This document shows positions 17,279-26,324 of a DNA stretch of 64,000 bases, piece after piece. Made by a program: the position numbers and the translations under genes. This DNA comes from Mycolicibacterium parafortuitum (lineage in GTDB: Bacteria > Actinomycetota > Actinomycetes > Mycobacteriales > Mycobacteriaceae). The DNA lies in contig NZ_MVID01000004.1 of the NCBI RefSeq assembly GCF_002086815.1, positions 283,905 to 347,904 of the forward strand. The letters are read 5' to 3'. Below the pieces are notes generated by a model. The model worked only from the letters and a program-made list of their open reading frames with translations, did no database searches and was not told the DNA's origin. Each line of letters opens with the position of its first letter. Within the stretch, counting starts at the first letter, position 1.

Positions 17279-19014
17279 CGAAGCTGTACAACGACCCCGC
17301 CCGCTTCACCGAGGACATGCTGGCCGGCTTCCTCGACGCCAACGCCCGCTACGTGGTGGGTGTGCCCGGCGGCGTGGTGCGGGCGCACCGCACCCGGCCG
17401 GGGAAGGTGGCCGTCGTGATCGGCGGCGGCTCCGGGCACTATCCGGCGTTCTGCGGCACCGTGGGGCCCGGCTTCGCCGACGGCGCGGTCGTCGGCAACA
17501 TCTTCACCTCGCCGTCGGCCGAGGAGGCAGCGTCGGTTGCGCGCGCCGCACACTCCGACGCCGGCGTGCTGCTGACCACCGGCAACTACGCCGGCGACGT
17601 GATGAACTTCGGTCTGGCCGTGACGCAACTGCGCAGCGAGGGCATCGACGCGCACTACTTCGCCGTGACCGACGACGTCGCCAGCGCACCGCGCGGTGAC
17701 GAGACGAAAAGGCGCGGCATCGCGGGGGACTTCACGGTCTTCAAATGTGCAGGCGCCGCGGCCGAAGAAGGACTCGATCTCGCCGGTGTGCTGCGGGTCG
17801 CGGAGGCGGCGAACGCGGCCACCCGCACGCTCGGGGTGGCGTTCGACGGATGCACCCTGCCCGGCGCCGACGAACCGCTGTTCACGGTGCCCGACGGGCA
17901 GATGGGCGTCGGCCTCGGTATTCATGGCGAGCCCGGTGTCTCCGAGGAGCCGATGCCCACCGCTGCCGAGTTGGCCGGCACCTTGGTCGACGGTGTGCTG
18001 GGTGACCGCCCCGACGCCGACGGCCGGCGCATCGCGGTGATCCTCAACGGCCTCGGCCGGACCAAGTACGAGGAACTGTTCGTGGTGTGGGGCGAGGTGT
18101 CGCGGCTGCTGCGCGACCGGGGATACGTGGTGGTCGAACCCGAGGTCGGGGAACTCGTCACCAGCCTGGACATGGCGGGTTGCTCGCTGACGGTGATGTG
18201 GCTCGACGACGAACTGGAGCGGTACTGGACCGCACCCGCCGACACCCCGGCCTACCGCAAGGGGTCGGCGGTGACGGCCCCGGCCGGTGAAGCCCGCAGC
18301 CAGGACGACGAAACCGTCGCGGCGGCAACCCAACCGGCGGCCGTCGCCGACGACGAGGGCCGCGCCGTCGGCCGGCTGGTCGCCCGCGGACTGGAGGCCG
18401 TGGCGGCGATGCTCGCGGACGCCGAAGCCGAGCTCGGCCGCATCGACGCCGTCGCCGGAGACGGCGACCACGGCCGCGGCATGGTGAAGGGCTCCTCGGC
18501 GGCGCGCGATGCCGCCACCGAGGCCGCCGACGGCGGCGCCGGACACGGGTCGGTGCTGAGCGCCGCGGGCAGGGCGTGGGCGGCCAAGGCCGGCGGTACG
18601 TCCGGGGTGCTCTGGGGCGCGCTGCTCACCGCGGTCGGCGCTCGGCTCGGCGACACCGGGACACCGGATGCGGCCGGCGTCGCGGCCGGCCTGCGGGACG
18701 GCTACGACGCCCTGGTCGCACTCGGGGGCGCGGCGCCGGGCGACAAGACGATGCTCGACGCGCTGCTGCCGCTCGTCGACGAGCTGGACCGGCGGGTGTC
18801 CGACGGCGCTTCGCTCGGCGAGGCGTGGCGGGACGCTGCGGAGGTCGCCACCGCGGCCGCGAGCGCGACGGCGTCGCTGCGCCCGAAGGTCGGACGGGCC
18901 CGCCCGCTGGCCGAGCGCAGTGTCGGCACTCCCGACGCCGGCGCCACCTCACTGGCGATGTGTGCACACACCATCGCCGAGTGCTTCACATCTGTTGGGC
19001 AAGGAGATATCTGA
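17275..19014 (+). CDS. Fused DhaK-DhaL ATP-dependent ketose kinase (dihydroxyacetone/erythrulose kinase)
   Basis: The protein has 579 residues. The N-terminal DhaK domain (about 1-330) contains [10 protein letters not shown] and GLGIHGEPG, whose His217 should hold the ketose covalently. The C-terminal DhaL domain (about 360-575) has GDGDHGRGM at about residues 395-403, which binds Mg-ATP. The single-chain layout is that of ATP-dependent kinases. In the M. smegmatis tetritol pathways such enzymes phosphorylate D- or L-erythrulose. That is the most likely role beside a polyol dehydrogenase, but glycerone is not excluded. It overlaps the ATPase gene by 4 bp. Confidence 0.85.
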   Translation: MTKLYNDPARFTEDMLAGFLDANARYVVGVPGGVVRAHRTRPGKVAVVIGGGSGHYPAFCGTVGPGFADGAVVGNIFTSPSAEEAASVARAAHSDAGVLLTTGNYAGDVMNFGLAVTQLRSEGIDAHYFAVTDDVASAPRGDETKRRGIAGDFTVFKCAGAAAEEGLDLAGVLRVAEAANAATRTLGVAFDGCTLPGADEPLFTVPDGQMGVGLGIHGEPGVSEEPMPTAAELAGTLVDGVLGDRPDADGRRIAVILNGLGRTKYEELFVVWGEVSRLLRDRGYVVVEPEVGELVTSLDMAGCSLTVMWLDDELERYWTAPADTPAYRKGSAVTAPAGEARSQDDETVAAATQPAAVADDEGRAVGRLVARGLEAVAAMLADAEAELGRIDAVAGDGDHGRGMVKGSSAARDAATEAADGGAGHGSVLSAAGRAWAAKAGGTSGVLWGALLTAVGARLGDTGTPDAAGVAAGLRDGYDALVALGGAAPGDKTMLDALLPLVDELDRRVSDGASLGEAWRDAAEVATAAASATASLRPKVGRARPLAERSVGTPDAGATSLAMCAHTIAECFTSVGQGDI

Positions 19015-19481
19015 TGGACAAGCTGCGGATCGTCGTCGGTTCTGACGACGCCGGATACGAGTACAAGGAAGCGCTCAAGGGCGACCTGGCGTCCGACCCG
19101 AGGGTGGAGGTGGTCACCGACGTCGGGGTGGGGTCCGACGAGGACACCGCCTACCCGCACATCGCTGTCGCGGCGGCCCGGATCGTCGCCGACGGCAAGG
19201 CCGACCGCGCACTGCTGGTGTGCGGTACCGGGCTCGGGGTGGCGATCAGCGCCAACAAGGTGCCGGGCATCCGCGCGGTCACCGCACACGACGGCTTCTC
19301 GGTGGAACGGTCGGTGTTGTCCAACAACGCGCAGGTGCTGTGCTTCGGCCAGCGCGTGATCGGGCTGGAGCTGGCGCGCCGGCTCGCCCGCGAGTGGATC
19401 GGCTACCAGTTCGACCCGCAAAGTGCGTCCGCTGCCAAGGTCGAGGCAATCGAGAACTACGAACACCCGGTCGCGAACTAG
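19014..19481 (+). CDS. RpiB/LacAB-family phospho-sugar isomerase (erythrulose-phosphate isomerase-like)
   Basis: The protein has 155 residues of the RpiB fold. [12 protein letters not shown] opens the protein and [17 protein letters not shown] contains the catalytic Cys70, followed by AVTAHD. An AAGGAG site precedes the ATG, which shares one base with the kinase stop. With the kinase just upstream it probably converts erythrulose phosphate to erythrose 4-phosphate for the pentose phosphate pathway. Ribose 5-phosphate isomerase is the alternative. Confidence 0.82.
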   Translation: MDKLRIVVGSDDAGYEYKEALKGDLASDPRVEVVTDVGVGSDEDTAYPHIAVAAARIVADGKADRALLVCGTGLGVAISANKVPGIRAVTAHDGFSVERSVLSNNAQVLCFGQRVIGLELARRLAREWIGYQFDPQSASAAKVEAIENYEHPVAN

Positions 19482-19483
19482 CG

Positions 19484-21028
19484 ATGGCCGAAGCACTGCT
19501 CGAATGTTCGGGCATCAGAAAGAGTTTCGGTGGAGTGCCGGTACTCGAGGGTGTCACCCTGCACCTGGAACCGGGGACGGTGACCGCGTTGTCCGGCGAG
19601 AACGGCGCGGGCAAGTCGACGTTGATGAAGATCGTCTCGGGCCAGTACGCCGCAGATTCGGGCACCGTGTCGGTGCACGGAAAGACGCTGGCTTCGGGCA
19701 ACACCCGGGACGCGGTCCGGCACGGCGTGGCTATCGTGCCGCAGGAGCTGGCCTCGATCGAGGATATGACCGTCTACGAGAACCTGTTCGTGGGACGGGA
19801 ATTGAAGCGCGGGCCGTTCCTGAACCGGCGCGCGATGATCGCCGAGGCCAGGGAGACCCTGGCCGTGTTCGACGTCGCGATCTCCCCGACCGCGCGGATG
19901 GGCAGCCTGCCGGTGGGGCTGCGGCAGATCGTCGAGATCGTCAAGGCGGCCCGCACCGGTGCGCAGGTGATGATGCTCGACGAACCCACCTCGGCGATCT
20001 CGGAGCGAGAGGTCGAAGGCCTCTACCGGATCGTGCGGCAACTGCGTGACCACGGGGTGGCGATGGTCTACACGACGCACAAGATGGCAGAGATCCGGGC
20101 CATCGCGGACCGGGTGGTGGTACTGCGCGACGGCGGCCTGATCTTGGACGAGTCGATCGACGACGTCTCCGACGACGACATCGTCACCGCGATGATCGGC
20201 CGCGAACTCGAGGCCCTGTTCCCCGACCGGTCCGACCCCGGGGACGATCCGGTGCTCGAGGTGGCCGACCTGCACGTCGACGGCGCCTCCGGGCCGGTGT
20301 CGTTCACGGTCCGCGCCGGTGAGATCGTCGGGCTGGCTGGACTTGTCGGCGCCGGCCGCACCGAACTGCTGGAGGCGATCTTCGGAGCCCGGCACAGTAC
20401 CGGTGGCTCCGTGACGGTCGGCGGGAAGACGGTCAAACGTAACCAGCCGGCCGCCGCGATCTCGGCGGGGATGGCGATGGTGCCCGAAGACCGCAAGCTT
20501 TCCGGTGCCGTGCTGTCGATGAGCGTGCTGGACAACGCGACACTGCCCAGAATGTCGTCGTTCTCGCTGGCGGGCTGGCTGCGCGGAAAGGCGCGCAACA
20601 CCGCCGTCGAGCAGGCGATGGCCTCGGTGCAGCTGCGCAGTCGCGGGCTCAGCCAGGAGGTCGGCACGCTCTCGGGCGGCAATCAGCAGAAGGTCGTGCT
20701 GGCGCGGTGGCTGACCGGGGACGTCAACGTCCTGCTGCTCGACGAACCCACCCGCGGGGTCGACGTCGGCGCGCGCAGCGAGATCTACCGCATCATCACC
20801 GAACTGGCCGCCCGCGGGATGGCGGTGCTGATGGCCTCATCGGACATGCCCGAGGTGGTGGGCCTGTCGCACCGTGCCTTCGTCATGCGGGAGGGGCGGT
20901 TGGTCGGCGAATTGGACCGCGACGCACTCGATCATCCCGCGGTGCAGGAGTCGGTCTTCCGGCTTGCCACAGCGCTCGACTCCACTCCGGAGACTTCACT
21001 TCCCAGCGATCAGGAGGCCGTATCGTGA
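19484..21028 (+). CDS. Rbs-type ABC transporter ATPase (two nucleotide-binding domains)
   Basis: The protein has 514 residues with tandem ABC domains as in RbsA/XylG. The N-domain has Walker A GENGAGKST, a divergent signature SLPVGLRQIVEI and Walker B VMMLDEPTSAI. The C-domain has the usual degenerate Walker A GLVGAGRTE, signature LSGGNQQKVVLAR and LLLDEPTRGVD. It powers a second importer independent of the CUT1 system upstream. It starts 2 bp after the isomerase stop. Confidence 0.9.
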   Translation: MAEALLECSGIRKSFGGVPVLEGVTLHLEPGTVTALSGENGAGKSTLMKIVSGQYAADSGTVSVHGKTLASGNTRDAVRHGVAIVPQELASIEDMTVYENLFVGRELKRGPFLNRRAMIAEARETLAVFDVAISPTARMGSLPVGLRQIVEIVKAARTGAQVMMLDEPTSAISEREVEGLYRIVRQLRDHGVAMVYTTHKMAEIRAIADRVVVLRDGGLILDESIDDVSDDDIVTAMIGRELEALFPDRSDPGDDPVLEVADLHVDGASGPVSFTVRAGEIVGLAGLVGAGRTELLEAIFGARHSTGGSVTVGGKTVKRNQPAAAISAGMAMVPEDRKLSGAVLSMSVLDNATLPRMSSFSLAGWLRGKARNTAVEQAMASVQLRSRGLSQEVGTLSGGNQQKVVLARWLTGDVNVLLLDEPTRGVDVGARSEIYRIITELAARGMAVLMASSDMPEVVGLSHRAFVMREGRLVGELDRDALDHPAVQESVFRLATALDSTPETSLPSDQEAVS

Positions 21029-22059
21029 CCACCAGGCTTGACGGGGAGGACACCGCGTCCTCCCGGGCACCCAGTGTGGCGTCGCCGGTCACCGGCGAGC
21101 CGGTGCGGCTGTTCTCGCGCGAGTGGTTCGCCGGGATGGCGCTGCGATACGCGATGGTGCTGGTGATGCTGCTGGTCATCGCCTACTTCAGTTACCGCAG
21201 TGCACGATTCGGCACGGTCGACAACCTCGTCACGATCCTGGTGGCCGCCGCGCCGTTCGCGCTGATCGCGCTCGGGCAGACGCTGGTGATCCTCACCGGC
21301 GGCATCGACCTGTCGGTGGGCAGCGTCATCGCGGTGTCGGCGATGGCCGCCGCGGCCACGGCCAAGGCCAACCCGGGCCAGGTCTGGCTGAGCGTGCTGG
21401 TCGCGATGCTGGTGGGTCTGTCGGTGGGTTGCGTGAACGGAATCCTGGTGTCGCGCCTCAACGTTCCACCGTTCATCGCGACATTGGGCACCCTGACCGC
21501 GGGCTCCGGCATGGCGTATGTGATCGGTGGCGGCGCACCGATCAACGGGCTGCCCGCCGAGTTCGGTTCCATCGCCAACACCAAGATCCTCGGACTGCAG
21601 GTGCCGGTGTTGCTGATGATCGTCGCCATCATCGCGCTGGCCGTCATCATGAAGCGCACCACCTACGGCATGCGGGTCTACGCCGTCGGCGGCAACCGCG
21701 TCGCCGCCGAGATCGCCGGGATCAACGCCAAGAACGTGCTGTTCAGCGTGTACGCGATCTCCGGCCTGCTGGCCGGGCTGTCGGGCGTCATGCTGGCCTC
21801 GCGAGTGATCTCGGGACCGCCGAACTTGGGCCAGGGCTACGAACTCGACGCGATCGCCGCGGTCGTGATCGGCGGCGCGAGCCTGATGGGCGGTCGCGGG
21901 TCGATCTGGGGAACCGCACTGGGGCTCTTGATGATCCAGACGCTGAACAACGGCCTGGACATCCTGGTCGTGCCCGCCTACTGGCAGGACGTCATCAAGG
22001 GCGTACTGATCGTGTCGGCGGTCGCCGTCGACGTGTGGTCCTCCCGCCGAAGAACTTGA
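21025..22059 (+). CDS. Rbs-type ABC transporter permease
   Basis: A GTG at 21025 overlaps the ATPase stop (GTGA) and follows an AGGAGG site by 9 bp. It gives 344 residues with about eight to ten membrane helices. The BPD_transp_2 core is recognisable by LTGGIDLSVGSV and GRGSIWGTALG. The protein forms the homodimeric channel of the second sugar/polyol importer. Confidence 0.9.
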   Translation: MTTRLDGEDTASSRAPSVASPVTGEPVRLFSREWFAGMALRYAMVLVMLLVIAYFSYRSARFGTVDNLVTILVAAAPFALIALGQTLVILTGGIDLSVGSVIAVSAMAAAATAKANPGQVWLSVLVAMLVGLSVGCVNGILVSRLNVPPFIATLGTLTAGSGMAYVIGGGAPINGLPAEFGSIANTKILGLQVPVLLMIVAIIALAVIMKRTTYGMRVYAVGGNRVAAEIAGINAKNVLFSVYAISGLLAGLSGVMLASRVISGPPNLGQGYELDAIAAVVIGGASLMGGRGSIWGTALGLLMIQTLNNGLDILVVPAYWQDVIKGVLIVSAVAVDVWSSRRRT

Positions 22060-22113
22060 CGGACGCATCCGGCGTCCGCGATCCCATCCCCACCACTGAA
22101 AAGAGAAAGACAC

Positions 22114-23163
22114 ATGAGACTGGGCACAAAGATGTTCGCGGTCGCATCCGCCACCGCGTTGGGCTTGACGATGACCGCCTGCGGCGCCGGTGACCCCGGC
22201 GCGGGCAGCGACGCGTCCCGGATCGGCGTCACGGTGTACGACATGAGCTCGTTCATCACCGCCGGCAAAGAGGGCATGGAGGCCTACGCCAAGGACAACA
22301 ACATCGAATTGGTCTGGAACTCCGCCAATCTCGACGTCTCCACCCAGGCCAGCCAGGTGGATTCGATGATGAACCAGGGTGTGGACGCGATCATCGTGGT
22401 TCCGGTGCAAGCCGATTCGCTCGGGCCGCAGGTGGCAGCGGCCAAGGCCAAGGGAATTCCGCTCATCCCGGTCAACGCCGCGCTCAACAGCCCCGACGTC
22501 GCTGCCAGCGTGCAACCGGACGATGTTGCGGCCGGGGCACAGGAGATGCAGATGATGGCCGACCGACTCGGCGGCAGGGGCAACATCGTGATCCTGCAGG
22601 GCCCGCTCGGACAGTCCGGTGAACTCGACCGCAGCAAGGGCATCGAGCAGACCCTGGCCAAGTATCCCGACATCAAAGTGCTCGCCAAGGACACCGCGAA
22701 CTGGAAACGCGACGAGGCGGTCAACAAGATGAAGAACTGGATCTCCGGGTTCGGCCCGCAGATCGACGGGGTGGTCGCGCAGAACGACGACATGGGTCTG
22801 GGCGCGCTGCAGGCACTCAAGGAGGCCGGCCGGACCGGCGTGCCGATCGTCGGCATCGACGGAATCGAGGACGGGCTCAACGCGGTCAAGAGCGGTGAGT
22901 TCATCGGCACCTCACTGCAGAACGGCACCGTGGAACTCGCGACGGGCCTGGCGGTCGCCAACGCGCTGGTCAAGGGGGAGACCGTGGACACCAAGCCCGT
23001 CTACATCATGCCCGCCATCACCCCGGAGAACGTCGACGTCGCGATCGAGCACGTGGTGACCGGCCGGCAGCAGTTCCTCGACGGACTCAGCGACCTGATC
23101 ACGAAGAACCTCGAGACCGGCGACATCGCCTACGAGGGCATTCCCGGTCAGAAGCAGCCCTGA
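22114..23163 (+). CDS. Rbs-type periplasmic binding lipoprotein
   Basis: The protein has 349 residues with a signal peptide and lipobox LTMTAC (Cys near residue 28). The mature part is a Peripla_BP_4 protein with [17 protein letters not shown] and [12 protein letters not shown]. It supplies the Rbs-type permease. Binding proteins of this family were used to identify D-threitol uptake in M. smegmatis, and the adjacent SDR fits such a substrate. The gene is 54 bp after the permease. Confidence 0.88.
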   Translation: MRLGTKMFAVASATALGLTMTACGAGDPGAGSDASRIGVTVYDMSSFITAGKEGMEAYAKDNNIELVWNSANLDVSTQASQVDSMMNQGVDAIIVVPVQADSLGPQVAAAKAKGIPLIPVNAALNSPDVAASVQPDDVAAGAQEMQMMADRLGGRGNIVILQGPLGQSGELDRSKGIEQTLAKYPDIKVLAKDTANWKRDEAVNKMKNWISGFGPQIDGVVAQNDDMGLGALQALKEAGRTGVPIVGIDGIEDGLNAVKSGEFIGTSLQNGTVELATGLAVANALVKGETVDTKPVYIMPAITPENVDVAIEHVVTGRQQFLDGLSDLITKNLETGDIAYEGIPGQKQP

Positions 23164-23183
23164 GCGGACGATCGGACATATCG

Positions 23184-23942
23184 GTGACTGAAGTCGATTT
23201 CACCTTCCGACTCGACGACAAGGTCGCCCTGGTGACCGGCGGAGCCGCCGGCATCGGGGCGGCCATCGCCTCGGCCTACGCGGGTAAGGGCGCCCGGGTC
23301 GCCGTCGTCGACCGCGATGAGGACGGCGCGGTCGAGACGGCCCGGTCCCTGCCCGGCGACAGTCGCGGATTTCGTTGCGACGTAGCGGATCCCGATTCGG
23401 TGCGGGCTGTCGTCGACGCGGTACTGGAGACGTTCGGCCGGATCGACATCCTGGTCAACTGCGCGGGCATCGTGGCGCTGGCCCCGGCAGAGGAACTGTC
23501 GGTGAAGGGATGGGATGCGACCCTCGACGTGAACCTGAAGGGCACGTTCCTGATGTGTCAGGCGGTCGGGACGGCGATGCTGGAAGCCGGGGGCGGGGCC
23601 ATCATCAATCTGGCATCCCAGGCCGCCACGGTCGCCCTCGATCAGCACGTCGCGTACTGCGCCTCGAAGTTCGGTGTGCTGGGAGTGACCAAGGTGCTGG
23701 CCTCCGAGTGGGGTCCGCGCGGGGTGCGGGCCAACACCATCTCGCCGACCGTGGTGCTCACTGAGCTCGGCCGCAAGGCATGGGACGGTCCGCGCGGGGA
23801 GGAGATGAAGAAGCTCATCCCGAGCGGGCGGTTCGCCTATCCGGACGAGATCGCCGCCGCTGCGGTGTATCTGGCCTCCGACGCGGCCGGCATGGTCAAC
23901 GGCGCGGATCTGCTGATCGACGGCGGGTACACCATCCGCTAG
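23184..23942 (+). CDS. SDR-family polyol dehydrogenase (D-threitol dehydrogenase-like)
   Basis: A GTG start gives 252 residues. VTGGAAGIGAAI binds the cofactor, NCAGIV and NLASQAATVAL precede the active-site YCASK, and the C-terminus is LLIDGGYTIR. It resembles galactitol/threitol dehydrogenases and shares SPTVVLTELG with its paralogue at 8595-9386. It probably oxidises the polyol imported by the Rbs-type system to a ketose for the DhaK-DhaL kinase. No clear ribosome site precedes the GTG. A strong hairpin follows the gene. Confidence 0.83.
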   Translation: MTEVDFTFRLDDKVALVTGGAAGIGAAIASAYAGKGARVAVVDRDEDGAVETARSLPGDSRGFRCDVADPDSVRAVVDAVLETFGRIDILVNCAGIVALAPAEELSVKGWDATLDVNLKGTFLMCQAVGTAMLEAGGGAIINLASQAATVALDQHVAYCASKFGVLGVTKVLASEWGPRGVRANTISPTVVLTELGRKAWDGPRGEEMKKLIPSGRFAYPDEIAAAAVYLASDAAGMVNGADLLIDGGYTIR

Positions 23943-23988
23943 CTGTATCGACCTGCGCGACGACGTCGCCCGACCGCGAGACGGTGCT

Positions 23989-24021
23989 CAGGGTCGTGAT
24001 CTGACCAATTTCACGACCCTG
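23989..24021 (+). terminator. Hairpin terminator of the polyol operon
   Basis: An 11 bp perfect stem CAGGGTCGTGA/TCACGACCCTG (23989-23999 and 24011-24021) has an 11-base loop. Outer CCGCGA/TCGCGG arms can extend it. It lies between the last SDR and the 13E12 gene, both rightward. Confidence 0.65.
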
Positions 24022-24109
24022 GGCGCAGTTTCGCGGTCATCGCGATTCGTTTGAGTGACAGGCGGTTTCGCGCGCGTTAGTTGTCAGACCCGGGTGGTTG
24101 TATGGGGCT

Positions 24110-25411
24110 ATGTCCTTGACCGGTGCTGACACGTCTGTCGGGCTGACTCAGTCGGATCAGTTGGGGTTGATCTTCGACGAGCTCTCCGAGTTGGCCGGTC
24201 AGCGCAATGCCATCGACGGGCGCATCGTCGAGCTCGCCGCCGAGATCGACCGGCAGCAACTGCTCGGCATCAGTGGCGCCAAAACGGTCGCGGCGCTACT
24301 GGCCTGGAAGGTCGGGACTTCGCGCCGCAACGCCGAAACCATTGTCACGGTGGCCGATCGGCTCGGTGAGTTCCCACTCTGCGTCGGAGGGCTCAAGGAG
24401 GGCCGCTTCTCGCTGGATCAGGTCGGGGTGATCGCCGAGCACGCCGGCGAGGGCTCCGATGCCCACTACGCCCAGCTCGCCGAGAACGCCTCGGTCAGCC
24501 AGCTGCGCACCGCCGTCAAACTCGAACCCCGCCCCGACCCCGAACCCGAGGTCGATCCGTTCGCCGAAGAGGGTGACGATCCGCTCCCGCCGCCGATGCC
24601 CGACGAGGCGATCACCACCACCAGCGACGCCGACTACACCTATTGGCACATCAAGCTCACCCACGACAACTCCGCGATCTTCGCCTCGGCACTGCAATCG
24701 CACAAAGACGGACTGATCGCGGAGTGGAAACGCGACCACGACCACGACACCGACACCGACAGCGGCTCGCAGTCGCAGCGTCCGCCGCTGCCCGGCAAGG
24801 TCGCGGCGTTCAAAGCGCTGGTGCGGGCCGCCTGGGATGCCGAGGCGTTCCGTCGCCCGCACGGCCAGCACACCACGGTGGTGGTGCACGTCGACGCCGA
24901 CACCAAAGTCGCCGCACTGCATCTCGGACCGATGCTGACCAACGAGGAGCGCCGCTACCTGTCCTGTGACGCCACCTGCGAGGTGTGGTTCGAACGCCAC
25001 GGCCGGCCCATCGGTGCCGGACGGAGCACCCGCACCGTCAACCGGCGGCTACGACGCGCGCTGGAACAGCGCGACCGCACCTGCGTCGTCCCCGGCTGCG
25101 GATCCACCCAGGGGCTGCATGCTCACCACATCGTGCACTGGGAAGACGGCGGGGAAACCGAGCTCGAGAACTTGGTGCTGGTGTGTCCGTACCACCATCG
25201 CGCGCACCACCGTGGGCTGATCAACATCGTCGGCCCCGCCCACCGGCTCGTCGTCGCCAATCACCTCGGTAAACCACTGACGCACGGGTCGCTGGCACAC
25301 CAGCCGTCCACACCACCACCCGATGTCCCGCCCTACCCCGGGCCGTGCGGTGAACGCGCCCAATGGAAGTGGTACAACCCCTACGAACCCCCACCGCCGA
25401 TGCGGAACTGA
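24110..25411 (+). CDS. 13E12-repeat family protein (DUF222 plus HNH endonuclease domain)
   Basis: From ATG 24110 the protein has 433 residues. An N-terminal DUF222 region (about 10-300) is followed by an HNH nuclease motif with CVVPGCGS, HAHHIVHWEDGG, LENLVLVC and YHHRAHH. Such genes are multicopy in mycobacteria (REP13E12) and some serve as phage integration sites. Cellular role is unknown. It may be a selfish or mobile-element-associated nuclease. It stands alone after the polyol terminator. Confidence 0.88.
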   Translation: MSLTGADTSVGLTQSDQLGLIFDELSELAGQRNAIDGRIVELAAEIDRQQLLGISGAKTVAALLAWKVGTSRRNAETIVTVADRLGEFPLCVGGLKEGRFSLDQVGVIAEHAGEGSDAHYAQLAENASVSQLRTAVKLEPRPDPEPEVDPFAEEGDDPLPPPMPDEAITTTSDADYTYWHIKLTHDNSAIFASALQSHKDGLIAEWKRDHDHDTDTDSGSQSQRPPLPGKVAAFKALVRAAWDAEAFRRPHGQHTTVVVHVDADTKVAALHLGPMLTNEERRYLSCDATCEVWFERHGRPIGAGRSTRTVNRRLRRALEQRDRTCVVPGCGSTQGLHAHHIVHWEDGGETELENLVLVCPYHHRAHHRGLINIVGPAHRLVVANHLGKPLTHGSLAHQPSTPPPDVPPYPGPCGERAQWKWYNPYEPPPPMRN

Positions 25412-25520
25412 AGTCGAGCCTGGTTCAGCCTGGCCGCTGATCGCGGTGCCCCAATAAAGTCCCGGAATCAAGCAGGGCCCTTAAAATGCAGCCGGGGCGA
25501 CGAGGGAGTTTGTGGGGGGC

Positions 25521-26321
25521 ATGAGTAGTTCATTCAGCGGATCAGCCGTGGGCGGATTCCTTGTTTTGGCCGTCGTACTGATCGCGATAGTCCCCAAGCC
25601 GGTGTGGATACTCCTCCTGATCCTTGGGGGCGCCGCCCTGATCACCTGGATCATCCTCGCGATAGGAGAAGAGGACCGGAAGTGTCGCGCGGAGGCCGAG
25701 GAGCGGGACCGTGCGGACGCATATGAGCAGGCTGCGGAGGCGAAGCGGGAGCGTCGGGAACGCGACCAACGAGCGCGGCAGGAGCGCATCGCGACGCTCG
25801 GCAAGAAGAATGCCGAAGTTGTCGAATCCGCGGTCGTGGCAGCGAGACAGGTCGGCGATTCGGAAGCTGCGCACGCCGGATGGCTCGGTGACGTTGACTT
25901 CACGACCGACATCCAGACGATCACCGGCAGCTTGAAGAAGGCCTACGACCTTCGCTTGGTTGCCGACAGGCTGGCTGGGCTTGAGTCGCCGAACGACGAC
26001 GATCGCAGGATCCTCGCCGAAGCCAAGGCAACGATAAAAAGGCTGGAGGACACGGCGAACCGCCGCGTCGTGCTGATCGTCAAATGCGCGGAAGAGGCAC
26101 AACACATCGACGACTCGCTGCGCAGGGAACGTGAAGATGCAAAAGTCGCCGCGCAGCGCGCCGAGCTTCATGCCGAGTTGAGCGCAATGCTCTACGGCGT
26201 CGAAGCGACGCCGGACACATCGTCCACGAGCCCGGCCGTGGACTCGGTCATGGCGCGCGTGCAGGCGTACCGGGAAATCAAGGGCGAGATCGACAAGGCT
26301 CGCCTCGACGGCGCTGCCTGA
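25521..26321 (+). CDS. Unknown membrane-anchored coiled-coil protein
   Basis: From ATG 25521 the protein has 266 residues. Two adjacent hydrophobic helices (about residues 10-28 and 29-49) are followed by a highly charged Glu/Arg/Lys-rich region to about residue 95 and a second helical region, both likely coiled coils. I recognise no catalytic motif or family. A GTG at 25512 is an alternative start. It follows the 13E12 gene by 109 bp and converges with the PucR gene, leaving 3 bp. Composition is less GC-rich than its neighbours, hinting at acquisition. Confidence 0.7.
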   Translation: MSSSFSGSAVGGFLVLAVVLIAIVPKPVWILLLILGGAALITWIILAIGEEDRKCRAEAEERDRADAYEQAAEAKRERRERDQRARQERIATLGKKNAEVVESAVVAARQVGDSEAAHAGWLGDVDFTTDIQTITGSLKKAYDLRLVADRLAGLESPNDDDRRILAEAKATIKRLEDTANRRVVLIVKCAEEAQHIDDSLRREREDAKVAAQRAELHAELSAMLYGVEATPDTSSTSPAVDSVMARVQAYREIKGEIDKARLDGAA

Positions 26322-26324
26322 GGG

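Noticed and set aside
6871..24109. Phage-type att site pair around the polyol island
   Set aside because: No integrase gene and no repeat of the tRNA 3' end was found by eye, so integration remains only a possibility.
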